DNA of 38,951 bases from Planctomycetota bacterium (GCA_003670915.1 QWQH01000049.1:1-38951), one strand, 5' to 3'; shown: positions 19,046 through 29,442, counted from the first letter of the stretch. The notes: generated by a model not told the origin, from the letters alone. A program made the numbers and translations.

Positions 19046-20197
19046 CTAGCCCAGCGAGAGGATAGCAGGCTGAAGGTGGCCATCCTCATGCGTGAGGTGC
19101 GCAAGGCACTCGAGCTTCGCGGCAGCCTCACCAGAATCAATGGCTGTTTCGGCGAGAAGGCGTGCGCCGGGTAGATCCGCCGACTTGCCTGCGGCCCACA
19201 GAAGTGCCGCCGCATTGAGCACGACAATATCTCGCCGCGGACCACGCGACCCCGCGAGCACTTCTCGAATTGCTGCCGCGCTTTCTGCTGGCCCCGCCAC
19301 GGTCAATTCGGCCATTCGCGACGCCGGTTGCGTTGCGATTCCGAAATCCTCGGGCGTCCATCGCAGCCTGCGCGTCGCCGTTGCCGACACATCCACCACG
19401 TCGGTTGAACCAAACAGACTGACCTCGTCGATTGACCGCGAGCCGCTTTCCTCGCATCCCCCAGAGACTACCAGCACACGGCTGGCGCCCAGCAGCATCG
19501 CCGCTCGGGCCATTGGCTCCCGTGCAGATTCTCGCCCTACGCCGATCACCTGCACCGTTGCACCCGCCGGATTACACAGTGGCCCAACCAGATTGAAGAC
19601 GGTGGATCGTCCCAGCGAGTGCCGCAAGGGCCCCACGCGGGCCATCGCCGGATGGTAGATGGGCGCGAGGCAGAAGCAGAGCCCGAGTTGGTTCAGGCAA
19701 CTCGTCACCGTTGCTGGCGCCGCGTCAATGCATACGCCGAGTTGCTCAAGGACATCTGCAGATCCAGTGCGGCTGGATACGGCGCGATTGCCATGCTTGG
19801 CAATAGGCAGGCCAGCGGCAGCCACGACGATCGCCGCTGCTGTTGAGATATTGAACGAACCGGAGCCATCTCCACCGGTGCCGCAGGTGTCGGCGATGAC
19901 GGCATGCTGGCTTGAAACACTCAGCATTTTTCCACGCAGCGACGTGGCCACACCGGCAATCTCCTCGGCCGATTCACCCGCATCGGCTAGGGCCACAAGC
20001 CAGCGTCCAAACGCCGCCAGATCGACGGTTCCGTCCAACACGTGGTCGACGAGCAGCCGAGTCTCGTTGCGTCCGGCATGGATGCCCCGCCGCATTCTGT
20101 CGAGGAAGGCCTCGCTATCGACCGTACCCTGGGCGACGAGGGCCGGATCTGAGGGTTGATTCACACAATGTCCCTTCCCGCTGCTATCGTGCAGCAT
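19046..20197 (-). CDS. trpD: Anthranilate phosphoribosyltransferase
   Basis: ADTCGTGGDGSGSFNISTAAAIVVAAAGLPIAKHGNRAVSSRTGSADVLEQLG. Start at ATG 20197 or GTG 20164. Confidence 0.95.
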   Translation of the reverse strand: MLHDSSGKGHCVNQPSDPALVAQGTVDSEAFLDRMRRGIHAGRNETRLLVDHVLDGTVDLAAFGRWLVALADAGESAEEIAGVATSLRGKMLSVSSQHAVIADTCGTGGDGSGSFNISTAAAIVVAAAGLPIAKHGNRAVSSRTGSADVLEQLGVCIDAAPATVTSCLNQLGLCFCLAPIYHPAMARVGPLRHSLGRSTVFNLVGPLCNPAGATVQVIGVGRESAREPMARAAMLLGASRVLVVSGGCEESGSRSIDEVSLFGSTDVVDVSATATRRLRWTPEDFGIATQPASRMAELTVAGPAESAAAIREVLAGSRGPRRDIVVLNAAALLWAAGKSADLPGARLLAETAIDSGEAAAKLECLAHLTHEDGHLQPAILSLG

Positions 20198-20319
20198 GCG
20201 GCACGCGTTTCGGATACTCTTACAAGGCGATCTTGGTTCGGTATGGTCGCACATTCAACACCCACTGGCGGCGCTTCCACGCGATCCGCAACCATCATAC
20301 TTCGAAGGAACTTTTTGCC

Positions 20320-21258
20320 GTGGCCCGCAAGGTGATTTTGGATCTCGATCCCGGGATTGACGATGCTGTTGCGATTGCGATGGCCCTTTTCGATCCACGG
20401 CTTGAGATCGTGGCCATGACGGCCACGGGAGGCAACGTGCCCCCGGAGCAGGCTACCGCCAACCTGCAGTCGATCGTAGCCTTGCTTGATCCACCCCGCC
20501 TGCCCCGATTGGGAATCGCCCCGACCGACACCGCGTTTCCAGAAAAACCCTTCAACTTGCACGGTCCAGACGGGCTGGGCAGTATTGATTTGCCTCGCGT
20601 TCCGCTGCACGGCGGGCATTCCTCCGAGAAGGTGATATGGGAAGCGATTCACGCGCATCCGCGAGAAATCACATTTATCGCCCTCGGTCCGCTGACAAAC
20701 CTTTCGCGGGTGTTGGCTCGCGATCCATCGATTGTGGAGCTCATTGGTGAGGTGATCATCGCTGGCGGCACATTGCATGGCGCCGGCAACGTTAGTCCGG
20801 TTGTGGATTTTAACTTCTACTGCGACCCACGGGCAGCCAGGCACATTGTCCGCGAACCTGTCACCAAAACACTCGTCCCGCTCGAGACATCTGGGGAGGT
20901 GGCGTTTGGGTTTGACTTGCTCGATCAATTGCCTGCCGAATCCTCGCGTGCCGGCTGGCTGCTGCGACGCATGCTTCCCCACACGTTCCGGGCCCACCGG
21001 CAACTGCTCGGGAGCGAGGGAATCTGTCTGCACGATGTGGTGGCGTTGGTTGCGGCAACGAATCCCGAACTGTTTGAGCACGCGACTGTGGCGGCTGACG
21101 TGGAAACCAGCGGCGACCTCACCGCCGGCATGCTGGTGGTCGACCGGCGAAACGTACGGCAATGGCGACCGAACCTCGACGTGCTGGTACACTGCGATGC
21201 CGAGGCTGTGCAAGACTGCATTCTCCGGGGCCTCGCTGCTGCGGCTCGTGGAACCTGA
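20320..21258 (+). CDS. Inosine/uridine-preferring nucleoside hydrolase family protein
   Basis: GTG start with AAGGAA upstream; VILDLDPGIDDAVAIAMAL, TATGGNVPPEQATANLQSI, NFYCDPRAARHIV. Confidence 0.9.
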   Translation: MARKVILDLDPGIDDAVAIAMALFDPRLEIVAMTATGGNVPPEQATANLQSIVALLDPPRLPRLGIAPTDTAFPEKPFNLHGPDGLGSIDLPRVPLHGGHSSEKVIWEAIHAHPREITFIALGPLTNLSRVLARDPSIVELIGEVIIAGGTLHGAGNVSPVVDFNFYCDPRAARHIVREPVTKTLVPLETSGEVAFGFDLLDQLPAESSRAGWLLRRMLPHTFRAHRQLLGSEGICLHDVVALVAATNPELFEHATVAADVETSGDLTAGMLVVDRRNVRQWRPNLDVLVHCDAEAVQDCILRGLAAAARGT

Positions 21259-21291
21259 TGCAACGCGCTCGTGGCAACCCACAAAAGAGGG

Positions 21292-22476
21292 TTATTCAAA
21301 CTGTGCGCGGCTGGCGACGGGCATCTTGAGCGAGAGCCGGGCACGTTTACGGAACACTACCAGCGACACCGTGCGGTCAGTTGGCGTGACGCTCACCAAG
21401 CTGACAAGATGGTCGTCGTCATCGATCTGCGTACCGTCGAATTCTAAAATCACATCGTCTGAGAGAATTCCTCCTTGGTCGGCAGGCGAGCCCTTTGTCA
21501 CGCTCGAAACCCTCGCGCCGACCGCGCGAACCATGCCCAGTCGCTGCGCCGTGAGTTGCGTAAACACGCGGTCCAGCGTGACCCCCAAATAAGCCCGAGA
21601 CACAGTACCTGTCTCCACCAACTGACCCGATACGAATACCACCATTGAAATCGGAATCGCAAACCCGATGCCTTCGCTCCCGCCAGAATTGCTGGCGATC
21701 GCCGTATTGAGGCCGACCACCTCGCCCCGCAGATTGACAAGCGGCCCGCCGCTGTTGCCTGGGTTGATTGCCGCATCTGTCTGAATGAAATCCTGGAATT
21801 TCACTCCCCCATCCCCCAAATCCAAGTCGCGGCGACCCTTCGCCGACACAATCCCAAGGGTGACGGAGTGGGAGAGGCCAAATGGGCTGCCAACGGCCAG
21901 TACGGTGTCGCCAATTTGAAGCGTATCTTTGTCGGCGAGTCGTGCTGGATCCAGATCCTTCCCGTCGATCTCCATCACCCCGATGTCAGTACCGATGTCG
22001 GACCACAGTCGCAGGGGCTTTATTTCCCTCCCGTCGTCGAGACGAACGGTGATGTTGTCGAGTTCAGCCCGATTGATCACGTGGCGGTTGGTGATGACTA
22101 CCGTGCGGCCAGCCACGCTGGCAATCACACCGGAGCCCGCTTCATCTTCGCTTGCCTTGCCATTCTTTGGTCGCAGGGCCGGCTTTTTTGTGTCGATGTG
22201 GACAACCGTAGGGCGGATGAGTTGCGTGAGTTTCCGTAGTTGAGTGCCCTGACGTTCAAGCAGTTCTGCATCGCGGGCTACTTGGCTGTAGAGTCGCTCC
22301 CGCTCGGAAGCCGACAGTCTGGAATGCCGCACGGGATCAACGCCACCGAGATCGACGCCACCGATCGGTGTCAGCGGCACCAGAGGCTCTTCGGTCGAAG
22401 CGACGGTCGACCAGATGGAAACCGAAAGCCAGACAATGGTTGGCCACGAGCACGATGGAAAAACTCGAAACAACAT
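21292..22476 (-). CDS. HtrA/DegP-type trypsin-like serine protease with one PDZ domain
   Basis: ATG at 22476; VVITNRHVIN (His), DIGVMEIDG (Asp), AINPGNSGGPLVNLRGEVVGLN (Ser); C-terminal PDZ region. Confidence 0.93.
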   Translation of the reverse strand: MLFRVFPSCSWPTIVWLSVSIWSTVASTEEPLVPLTPIGGVDLGGVDPVRHSRLSASERERLYSQVARDAELLERQGTQLRKLTQLIRPTVVHIDTKKPALRPKNGKASEDEAGSGVIASVAGRTVVITNRHVINRAELDNITVRLDDGREIKPLRLWSDIGTDIGVMEIDGKDLDPARLADKDTLQIGDTVLAVGSPFGLSHSVTLGIVSAKGRRDLDLGDGGVKFQDFIQTDAAINPGNSGGPLVNLRGEVVGLNTAIASNSGGSEGIGFAIPISMVVFVSGQLVETGTVSRAYLGVTLDRVFTQLTAQRLGMVRAVGARVSSVTKGSPADQGGILSDDVILEFDGTQIDDDDHLVSLVSVTPTDRTVSLVVFRKRARLSLKMPVASRAQFE

Positions 22477-22601
22477 GACGCAACGCCCACGGATGAAGGT
22501 ACAAACCTGCCGCGGAGAGCATACCCGAACTACGGAATGAGAGTTCGGCATAAAGTCTAGAATTCCGATCACTCGCATTGCAGCACGCAACGCACGATCG
22601 T

Positions 22602-23033
22602 TTAGGAAACGTCGAATTCCCGGTCGCCTGCCAAGCTGTTTTCCCGTGACTCTTCCGACTCATCGGGGTCGGCCGGGCCAATTCCAGTACGTTCTACTTC
22701 GCGCTGGCATTCGATGCACATCGTGGCATAGGGCAGGGCATTGAGCCGTGCCATAGGGATTTTCCCACCACAAAACTCGCAGACGCCATAATGTCCTGCT
22801 CGCATGTGCTCCAAAGCATTTTCAATCTGCCCCAGTTCGCGGCTTTCCACTTCGGCTAATTGCGAGCTAATTTCATCCTGTGTGGAGTCGAGTGCGGCGT
22901 CAATGACATCGCCGGGAGACTCGCTTCGCAACTCCTTGAGCAGCGAGAGATCCCCAGCCAAGGCACTTCGCAGCGCATCGCGCCTGCGCACAAGGATGGC
23001 ATGGAGGGCTATGAGTGATTCTTTTCGTGGCAT
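22602..23033 (-). CDS. DksA/TraR-type C4 zinc-finger protein
   Basis: ATG at 23033; MRAGHYGVCEFCGGKIPMARLNALPYATMCIECQREVE. Confidence 0.9.
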   Translation of the reverse strand: MPRKESLIALHAILVRRRDALRSALAGDLSLLKELRSESPGDVIDAALDSTQDEISSQLAEVESRELGQIENALEHMRAGHYGVCEFCGGKIPMARLNALPYATMCIECQREVERTGIGPADPDESEESRENSLAGDREFDVS

Positions 23034-23221
23034 TGGTGCTACTCCTTCCAGTGGGCGCCGGCTCAAACCGACGTCCAGCATGGTCCGCAACCAATCATAC
23101 GCAGCGTGATGTGTTTGGTTCGGTTTCGTAAGGATCGGCAGAAGCTCTGTCGAAAATGCAGCTAAACCGGATCATGACAGTTGGCACGGCCCGAAAAAAT
23201 AGCCCAAAGAACCCACTTTCT

Positions 23222-23965
23222 CTACTGATCCCGTTGAGGCCGACCGAGGGCAGCCTTAGGGGCAATCGGGATCTGTACTTCGGAGTATTTCAAGATGTTC
23301 GGCACAAACGGGCTGTTGTAGCCCAGCGTTCGAGGGGCGGCTGTAGCGGTCCATTCTGGGTGCATCGCCAGCCACCCCAGGAGTTTTTCTAAGCCGCGGT
23401 CCAGCGTGACCGGCCCGTAGCCGCCCCGCAGGCCGATTGAAAGAACTTTTGTTTCGGGAATGTCCTCCACGACCACACGAGGATCTTGTGGGTCTGCTCC
23501 GAGAGTACCGATTGTTTCACTTCCATACAGAAATGCCATTGATTCCGGTTTTTTCCCGGAGACAGCGGGTTTGGCATCCGGCGGCGTTTCCACGCCTGAT
23601 GGGACAAAGGGGGTGGCCGTCCAGACCATCTCCACAGGGGCTGTCATCGAAATATCATTTCGCGAAATATGACGAAACAGTTGCATAAACATCCCGTTGT
23701 CGCCGCCGCCGTTTGGATCGCCTCGGTTCTGGGCGTCGGCCGTCTGGCCAGCCAGCTTCACGCGAGCCAAGCGATGGGCTGGATACGTCTTGACGATCAC
23801 TTCCCCAACCGGGCCAGGCGATGGAAACCCCTGAGGCAGCTTTGCCTCCGACACCATCATCGGCTTGGCCATGGGGGCCTCCTGGGCTCTGGCCTGTCCG
23901 GGCAGGATCGCCACAGTCACAGCCATTAGGATGACACGCATGGGGCACATGACACATCCGTTCAT
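23222..23965 (-). CDS. SOUL-family heme-binding protein (exported)
   Basis: Signal peptide VILMAVTVAILPGQARA; VIVKTYPAHRLARVK...MFMQLFRHISRNDISMTAPVEM is typical of SOUL/HBP proteins. Confidence 0.85.
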   Translation of the reverse strand: MNGCVMCPMRVILMAVTVAILPGQARAQEAPMAKPMMVSEAKLPQGFPSPGPVGEVIVKTYPAHRLARVKLAGQTADAQNRGDPNGGGDNGMFMQLFRHISRNDISMTAPVEMVWTATPFVPSGVETPPDAKPAVSGKKPESMAFLYGSETIGTLGADPQDPRVVVEDIPETKVLSIGLRGGYGPVTLDRGLEKLLGWLAMHPEWTATAAPRTLGYNSPFVPNILKYSEVQIPIAPKAALGRPQRDQ

Positions 23966-23996
23966 AAAAAAAGTAACTGTTACAAAAACAAGGGAA

Positions 23997-25457
23997 TCAT
24001 GGCGTCGAATGCTCTTGCGTTGCGGCCAGCGATGTCAGCGTTCTCCAAGCAGCCTCAACATGCCGGCGTTGTGTCAATGTCCCACCGATTGCTAGCCGGA
24101 GGCAATAGCGGCCCGCTACGCGGGCGTGGCTCAGCGAGATGTTGCCCTGGCGGTTCACGCGATCAAGCAACGCGGTCGACGCTTGCTCGCCGTCCCGCAG
24201 GGCAAAACAGACGAGGCTCAGGCTGGGCGGGCAGACCAGATCGAACCGCGGGTCGGCTTCCACCCACCCGGCAAAATCCGTCGCCCACGCCACGTGGTCA
24301 CCAATCCGCTGACGTAGCGATTCGGCGCCGATCATCCGAAGCGTGAGCCAGAGCTTGAGCGCGCGAAACCGACGTCCCAGCGGCACCTGCCAGTCGCTAT
24401 AGTCGACGACCCCGCCCGCCTCGCTGGCATTGTTTCGCAAATACTCAGGCTTCATCGTAAGAGCCTCCACCAGCGATGTGCGATCGGCCATCCAGAGAGC
24501 GTGGCAGTCGAAGTTGACAAGCATCCACTTGTGAGGATTGAAGCCCCAGCTATCGGCATGCTCTGCCCCGGCGAGGATACCGGGGCGATAGTCTGGGCAG
24601 ATCGCCGCAGCCCCAGCCCATGCCGCATCGACGTGGAGCCAAGCGCCGTGGCGTCGGGAAGATTCTGCGATGAGCGGCACCGGATCGAATGCGCCGCACG
24701 CTGTGGTGCCGACAGTGGCCGCAACGAAGCATGGAGTATGCCCGGCGAGTGCGTCGTCATCCATGGCTCGGGCCAGCGCGAGAGGATCCATTTCACCGCG
24801 TGTATTGAGCCCGATCAAGCGCACCCACTGCTGGCCAATGCCACTGATCTTGGCGGCTTTTTCCACGCTTGAATGCGCCGCCTCGCTTGCGTATACGATC
24901 ATTGAGCGGTTGTTTTGCTGCATGCCTTGGGCATTGCTTTTCAGTTGGGTGGCCCGTTCCCTTGCAGCCACCATTGCGCAGAGCAGGCCGCTTGAAGCCG
25001 TATCGTAAATCGCGCCGCCGCCGCCCGTGCTGCTCCGAAACCGATCGGGCAGACCCAGCAGGCTGCAGAGCCAATCCAGCACGTGTGTTTCGAGTTCTGT
25101 ACACGCCGGCGATGTCGTCCAGAGCATGCCTTGCACGCCGAGTCCCGCGCTGAGCAGTTCGCCTAGGATGGCCGGGCCGCTGGCGTTGGCAGGGAAGTAG
25201 GCGAAGAAGCCGGGATGCTGCCAGTGTGTAAGGCCAGGCACGACGACCCGATCCAGATCAAAGAGCACCGCGTCGAGCGTCTCGGGTTGTTCGGGAGGGG
25301 CGGGCGGCAACTGCGATCGCACCCAGCCAGGCTCCACCTGAGAGGTCACGGGCAGCGACTCAAGCGACTGCCAGTAATCGGCAATCCAGTCGATGACCTC
25401 GCGGCCTTGGCGGCGAAATGTCTCAGGGTCAAACGCAGCAGCGGGATCAAAAGTCAT
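23997..25457 (-). CDS. PLP-dependent aromatic-L-amino-acid decarboxylase family protein
   Basis: 486 aa; HWQHPGFFAYFPANASGPAILGELLS, LHVDAAWAGAAAICPDYR, PLP-Lys motif FNPHKWMLVNFDC. Confidence 0.93.
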   Translation of the reverse strand: MTFDPAAAFDPETFRRQGREVIDWIADYWQSLESLPVTSQVEPGWVRSQLPPAPPEQPETLDAVLFDLDRVVVPGLTHWQHPGFFAYFPANASGPAILGELLSAGLGVQGMLWTTSPACTELETHVLDWLCSLLGLPDRFRSSTGGGGAIYDTASSGLLCAMVAARERATQLKSNAQGMQQNNRSMIVYASEAAHSSVEKAAKISGIGQQWVRLIGLNTRGEMDPLALARAMDDDALAGHTPCFVAATVGTTACGAFDPVPLIAESSRRHGAWLHVDAAWAGAAAICPDYRPGILAGAEHADSWGFNPHKWMLVNFDCHALWMADRTSLVEALTMKPEYLRNNASEAGGVVDYSDWQVPLGRRFRALKLWLTLRMIGAESLRQRIGDHVAWATDFAGWVEADPRFDLVCPPSLSLVCFALRDGEQASTALLDRVNRQGNISLSHARVAGRYCLRLAIGGTLTQRRHVEAAWRTLTSLAATQEHSTP

Positions 25458-25466
25458 GGGTGTTCT

Positions 25467-26756
25467 TTATTTTGTTCCTCCAAAACACCAGAGCGTGCCG
25501 TCATCAGATGCCATCACAAGATGCCCTGCCGCCACGGCTGGCGATCCTGTGAAGCCTCCTCCGGCGTCGAAATCCCACGCCAGCGTGCCATCGGATGCAT
25601 GCACCGCCACGATGCGTCCGGCCGAATCGCCCACGATCGCGATCAGGCTATGCGGCCCGATGGCTGCAACGTGAGTCCCGGCAGTGTCTCCTGCGTGGGC
25701 CACTCGAACAACCACAGGCGATCCATCTACCCGGCCTCGCATGGGAACACGCCACTTGCGCACGCCGTCAGTGAGTTGCAATGCCTCAATTGCTTTGCCG
25801 CGTGATCCCACGATCGTCAACCCATCGGCGATGGCGGCGCTGGAACGATAAGCCTGCGGGTTGGCAGCCGGTGCAACCTTCCACGCGACAGCAGCTGTGT
25901 CAAAGTCAATTGCCCAAAAAACGCCCCCCTCGCTGCCGAAGTAAACGCGTGCGTCGGCCGCAGCGGGAGTGGTGCCCGTGGGGCCATCGATGCGCACGTC
26001 AGCTTTGCTCTTTCCGGTGCGGGCATCGATCACGTGCAGTAGGCCATCGCATCCGGCCAGAAATACTTTTCCGTTGGCCACCGTTGGTGCGCAGCGGATC
26101 TGATCGCTGATAACGTGCTTCCAAAGCAGTGTGCCATCGGCCAGAGCGAGGCAAGAGAGCGATGCGTCTTGCGAGCCGACAAGCACACGAGCCGCTGCGG
26201 GATCGGGGCCATCTTTTTCCGCCTCGATGATCGTCGGGCCGCCAGAAATCTCACCGTTCGTTTCGTACTCCCACCGCACAGCACCGGTGCCCCGTTCAAA
26301 GGCCCGGACCATGCCCTCGCTGTCACCAACCACCACGAGCGGATGGGCCGGATCGATTGAGATTGCCGCGCTGGAAGAAAATCCAGACTCTGTCCGAAAC
26401 GTCCACCGCGTTGTACCGGTCTCCAGCGCAAGGGCATGGAATGTGCCGTCCAAATCGCCAATATAAATCGTGCCGTCGGCGATCACGGCTCCTGCTTCAA
26501 AAGCCGTTTTTTCAAAAGCACGGTGCCAGCGTTCTCGCAACGGCATCGCCAGCGTGGTGGCCGACCGGCCTGTACCGGCTAGGCATCCGCGAAACAGAGG
26601 CCATGCGTCGGCGGGAGCCTCATCAAGAGTCGCTTCATCGGGCAGTTTGGAAGCTTGTGAGGCGATCCGTTGGGGCTCGGCCGCAACGCCAGCCAATGGC
26701 ACGACGAGGCACGCACCGAGCCAGCTCAAAGCTCTCATCCGTTGGCAGTAAGTCAT
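25467..26756 (-). CDS. Secreted PQQ-like beta-propeller repeat protein
   Basis: ATG at 26756 overlaps the ADH stop (ATGA). Signal peptide MRALSWLGACLVVPLAGVAA. Repeats such as IYIGDLDGTFHALALETGTTRWTFRT and LVASDDGTLWCF. Confidence 0.88.
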   Translation of the reverse strand: MTYCQRMRALSWLGACLVVPLAGVAAEPQRIASQASKLPDEATLDEAPADAWPLFRGCLAGTGRSATTLAMPLRERWHRAFEKTAFEAGAVIADGTIYIGDLDGTFHALALETGTTRWTFRTESGFSSSAAISIDPAHPLVVVGDSEGMVRAFERGTGAVRWEYETNGEISGGPTIIEAEKDGPDPAAARVLVGSQDASLSCLALADGTLLWKHVISDQIRCAPTVANGKVFLAGCDGLLHVIDARTGKSKADVRIDGPTGTTPAAADARVYFGSEGGVFWAIDFDTAAVAWKVAPAANPQAYRSSAAIADGLTIVGSRGKAIEALQLTDGVRKWRVPMRGRVDGSPVVVRVAHAGDTAGTHVAAIGPHSLIAIVGDSAGRIVAVHASDGTLAWDFDAGGGFTGSPAVAAGHLVMASDDGTLWCFGGTK

Positions 26757-27943
26757 TGGGCCGCCTCGTAGAGCCGGATACAATCTTGCAGAGCAAGCGG
26801 CCGCGGATTGAAGCCGGCCGTCCATTCCAGCAAAGCGGCCTCTGCGAGGCTGGTGACGGAGTTTGTGGTCCAGCAATCGGTACTGTCCGTCCCACTTTTC
26901 AGGCCCCCAAACGACGTGGACAGGCCTGCTGCGGCCACGAGGTCGGTAAGAAAATCGGCGAGGCTGCTGCTGGCTGTGTGGTGGTTTATCGGCAGGCCTC
27001 GTGCGTGGACGAGGAGTTCGGCATAGCGATCCTCGCAGGCTGTCGCATTGAACCGCACAACGTGCGGCAGCATGAGCCCTACCGCCTGGCCGTGCGCAAG
27101 TTTGTGCACTACTGTCAGTGGATTGGCAAGCGAGTGGGCCGCGCCGAGCATCGCGTTTTCAATTCCGAGCCCAGCCCAAGCTGCAGCCAATTGCACCGCT
27201 GATCGAGCCTCCAGATCGGCAGGGGATTCAAACACGCGAGGCAGATACTTTGCGAGCAGTCGAAATGCTTCCAGCGAAAATATTCGGGAGGCTGGGGTTG
27301 CGGCGAGGCTGACGTGGCTTTCCACGGCATGTGACACCGCATCGATGCCGGTGAGCGCCGCGACCCTCGCAGGTTGCGTGAGCGTGAGCATCACATCGAG
27401 AATGGCCACGCGAAACGCAGCCTGCGTGTCGCCGCAGGCCATCTTTACCCCCGAGTCGGCAGCAGTGATGAGGGCAAATGATTGCGTTTCGCTGCCGGTG
27501 CCGGCGGTGGTCGGCACCGCAATCGCCGGTAACAGCGGCGATGTGGCTTTGCCTCGGCCCCAGTAATCCTGCATCCGACCACCACAGGAAAATAGAAAAT
27601 TGATGCCTTTGGCGCAGTCCATCGAACTGCCTCCTCCGATTCCCACGATCACGTCGGGCCGAAATACCCGAGCCACTGCCGTGCCGGCATTCACGTGGTC
27701 GGTCGTCGGGTTTTCGCCCACATCGGAAAAGCATTCGACTCCCAGCCCGGCTTGCCGCAGCGATTCGATGCCCATCGCTACGTGCCCCATCCGCACCACA
27801 CCCGGGTCGCTCACCACCAGCGCGCGGGTTGCGCCGAGTCCATTGGCGAGTTCGCCCAGTCGGGCTATCGAGCCGGCCCCAACCACCAACCGAGTGGCGG
27901 CTCGGAATTCAAACCCAGCGGGCAGAACGTCCATAAATGCCAA
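26753..27943 (-). CDS. Iron-containing (group III) alcohol dehydrogenase
   Basis: IVGIGGGSSMDCAKGINFL, PTTAGTGSETQSFA, AHSLANPLTVVHKLAHGQAVGLMLPHVVRFN. Confidence 0.92.
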   Translation of the reverse strand: MAFMDVLPAGFEFRAATRLVVGAGSIARLGELANGLGATRALVVSDPGVVRMGHVAMGIESLRQAGLGVECFSDVGENPTTDHVNAGTAVARVFRPDVIVGIGGGSSMDCAKGINFLFSCGGRMQDYWGRGKATSPLLPAIAVPTTAGTGSETQSFALITAADSGVKMACGDTQAAFRVAILDVMLTLTQPARVAALTGIDAVSHAVESHVSLAATPASRIFSLEAFRLLAKYLPRVFESPADLEARSAVQLAAAWAGLGIENAMLGAAHSLANPLTVVHKLAHGQAVGLMLPHVVRFNATACEDRYAELLVHARGLPINHHTASSSLADFLTDLVAAAGLSTSFGGLKSGTDSTDCWTTNSVTSLAEAALLEWTAGFNPRPLALQDCIRLYEAAQ

Positions 27944-29407
27944 TCAAGCAACTCCCGCGTGTCTGGCAGAAGGTGTGCTCGTGGCTGGCATCTCTGCTGG
28001 CACCTGCAACGCTCGCGAACGGTAGAGAAAATCAAGGATATTTCCCTCGTGGGGCTGCAGCCAATCGAGCTTTGTGGTTGGAATCGGGCCGAGGTTCAGC
28101 CGGTCGATGGCCGTGCAGCCGATGAGTTGGGACTGAAAGACAGGATCGCTGGTGATGGCCGTGGCAACGAGTGTCGAACCGATTCGCTGGAGCATTTGTT
28201 CCTGAGGACATCGCACCACACTGACGCACGGAAACATGTATTCGGCTTTAGCAATCTCAGGGTCGGGCGACTGGCAGTGCACCACGACAGGTCGCAGCCA
28301 CCCGCAGCGTTCGGCTTCCACCAACCGCGGCCCATACGTCGCCGTGGCGTGTGTGACCCCCGATGCCGTCAGCCCGCCTTCGATCTGCTGCCAGATGGCT
28401 TGTGCGACACCGGGCACCGTGAAAGCAGCCAATTGAGCATCTGGATCCTGTGGTGGCTTCACATCCATCGGCCCGAGTCGCTCGGCAATCGCAGCAGCAA
28501 TCTCGCCTGTGTGACGGCTAGCATAGATTGCTGAGGCGTTGATGCACCCTCGCCCGCTGTTGGCTGCCACGCTCTCGACCATCACATCCAGATAGGTTTC
28601 CCAGCGGTCGACGCAGTCGTCACCGATGAGAATCTTTGAAAATCCAGGGCCGTGCACCTGCACGCTTGGGTTGCCGCGATACTGCTCGACTGTTTTCGTG
28701 CTCCCGAAAATCATGCTGCGGCCACAGCCGGCCAAAATCGCTGCCCCCACATCCGTGGCCCCCGGATAGAGACCGATCGCCTCGGGTGGAATGCCGGCTT
28801 CGACCATCGCTGCGGCCATGCGGTAGGGCGTCCAGGGCTCCTGCCCGCCGGGCTTGATCAGCAGGCCCACTCCCAGTGCGATGACAGGCAACCAGAGCGT
28901 ATGCACGCCAGGCGAGTTGGAGGGCAGCACCAACCCCAGCACCGGTGATTGCGCCTGGTAGCTGACCACCACGCCGCGGTGCTCGCGGCCGTATCCCTTC
29001 CAGAGTACCTCATGCGGTAGCCCTCGCGAGAGGCAATCCAGCATGCGATCCATGTGCGAGAGCACGAATAGATTTTTTTGCATGTTGGCGCGGCAGAGCG
29101 ATTCCGGAAGGCCTGTGGTCGACGATTGCTGCTCGACGAAGTTGGCGGGCGATTGCTTTCCGTCACCCACAGACAAGGTGCCGTGGACGTAGAGATTGCC
29201 GGCGGTCTGCAGCCGCTTGATGATTTCATCGGGATTGATTTCCAGCAGCGCTTCACGGGCTCGGGCCATCTTCGATGCGTCGCGGCCCATGATGGCACCG
29301 CCCACTTGGCTCACCTCGGCGACTCGCTCGCCTGTCAGGAAGTGGACAAGCTGCGTGCGTTCCAGCGACTCGTACGGTTTTCCAAAACGAAGGGCGGGGA
29401 GGTGCAT
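27944..29407 (-). CDS. Aldehyde dehydrogenase superfamily protein; probable acylating / acyl-CoA reductase-like type
   Basis: PSNSPGVHTLWLPVIALGVGLLIKPGGQEPWTP, FGSTKTV, catalytic-Cys region NSGRGCINAS. VHGPGFSKILIGDD replaces the usual ELGGKSP motif. Confidence 0.85.
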   Translation of the reverse strand: MHLPALRFGKPYESLERTQLVHFLTGERVAEVSQVGGAIMGRDASKMARAREALLEINPDEIIKRLQTAGNLYVHGTLSVGDGKQSPANFVEQQSSTTGLPESLCRANMQKNLFVLSHMDRMLDCLSRGLPHEVLWKGYGREHRGVVVSYQAQSPVLGLVLPSNSPGVHTLWLPVIALGVGLLIKPGGQEPWTPYRMAAAMVEAGIPPEAIGLYPGATDVGAAILAGCGRSMIFGSTKTVEQYRGNPSVQVHGPGFSKILIGDDCVDRWETYLDVMVESVAANSGRGCINASAIYASRHTGEIAAAIAERLGPMDVKPPQDPDAQLAAFTVPGVAQAIWQQIEGGLTASGVTHATATYGPRLVEAERCGWLRPVVVHCQSPDPEIAKAEYMFPCVSVVRCPQEQMLQRIGSTLVATAITSDPVFQSQLIGCTAIDRLNLGPIPTTKLDWLQPHEGNILDFLYRSRALQVPAEMPATSTPSARHAGVA

Positions 29408-29442
29408 GCAGTGTTCCTAAGTTTTGCTAGTAGACAGCCACA

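Noticed and set aside
20161-21282. 373-aa minus-strand ORF opposite the nucleoside hydrolase
   Set aside because: The plus strand encodes a clear nucleoside hydrolase with family motifs; the antisense frame has no recognisable fold.
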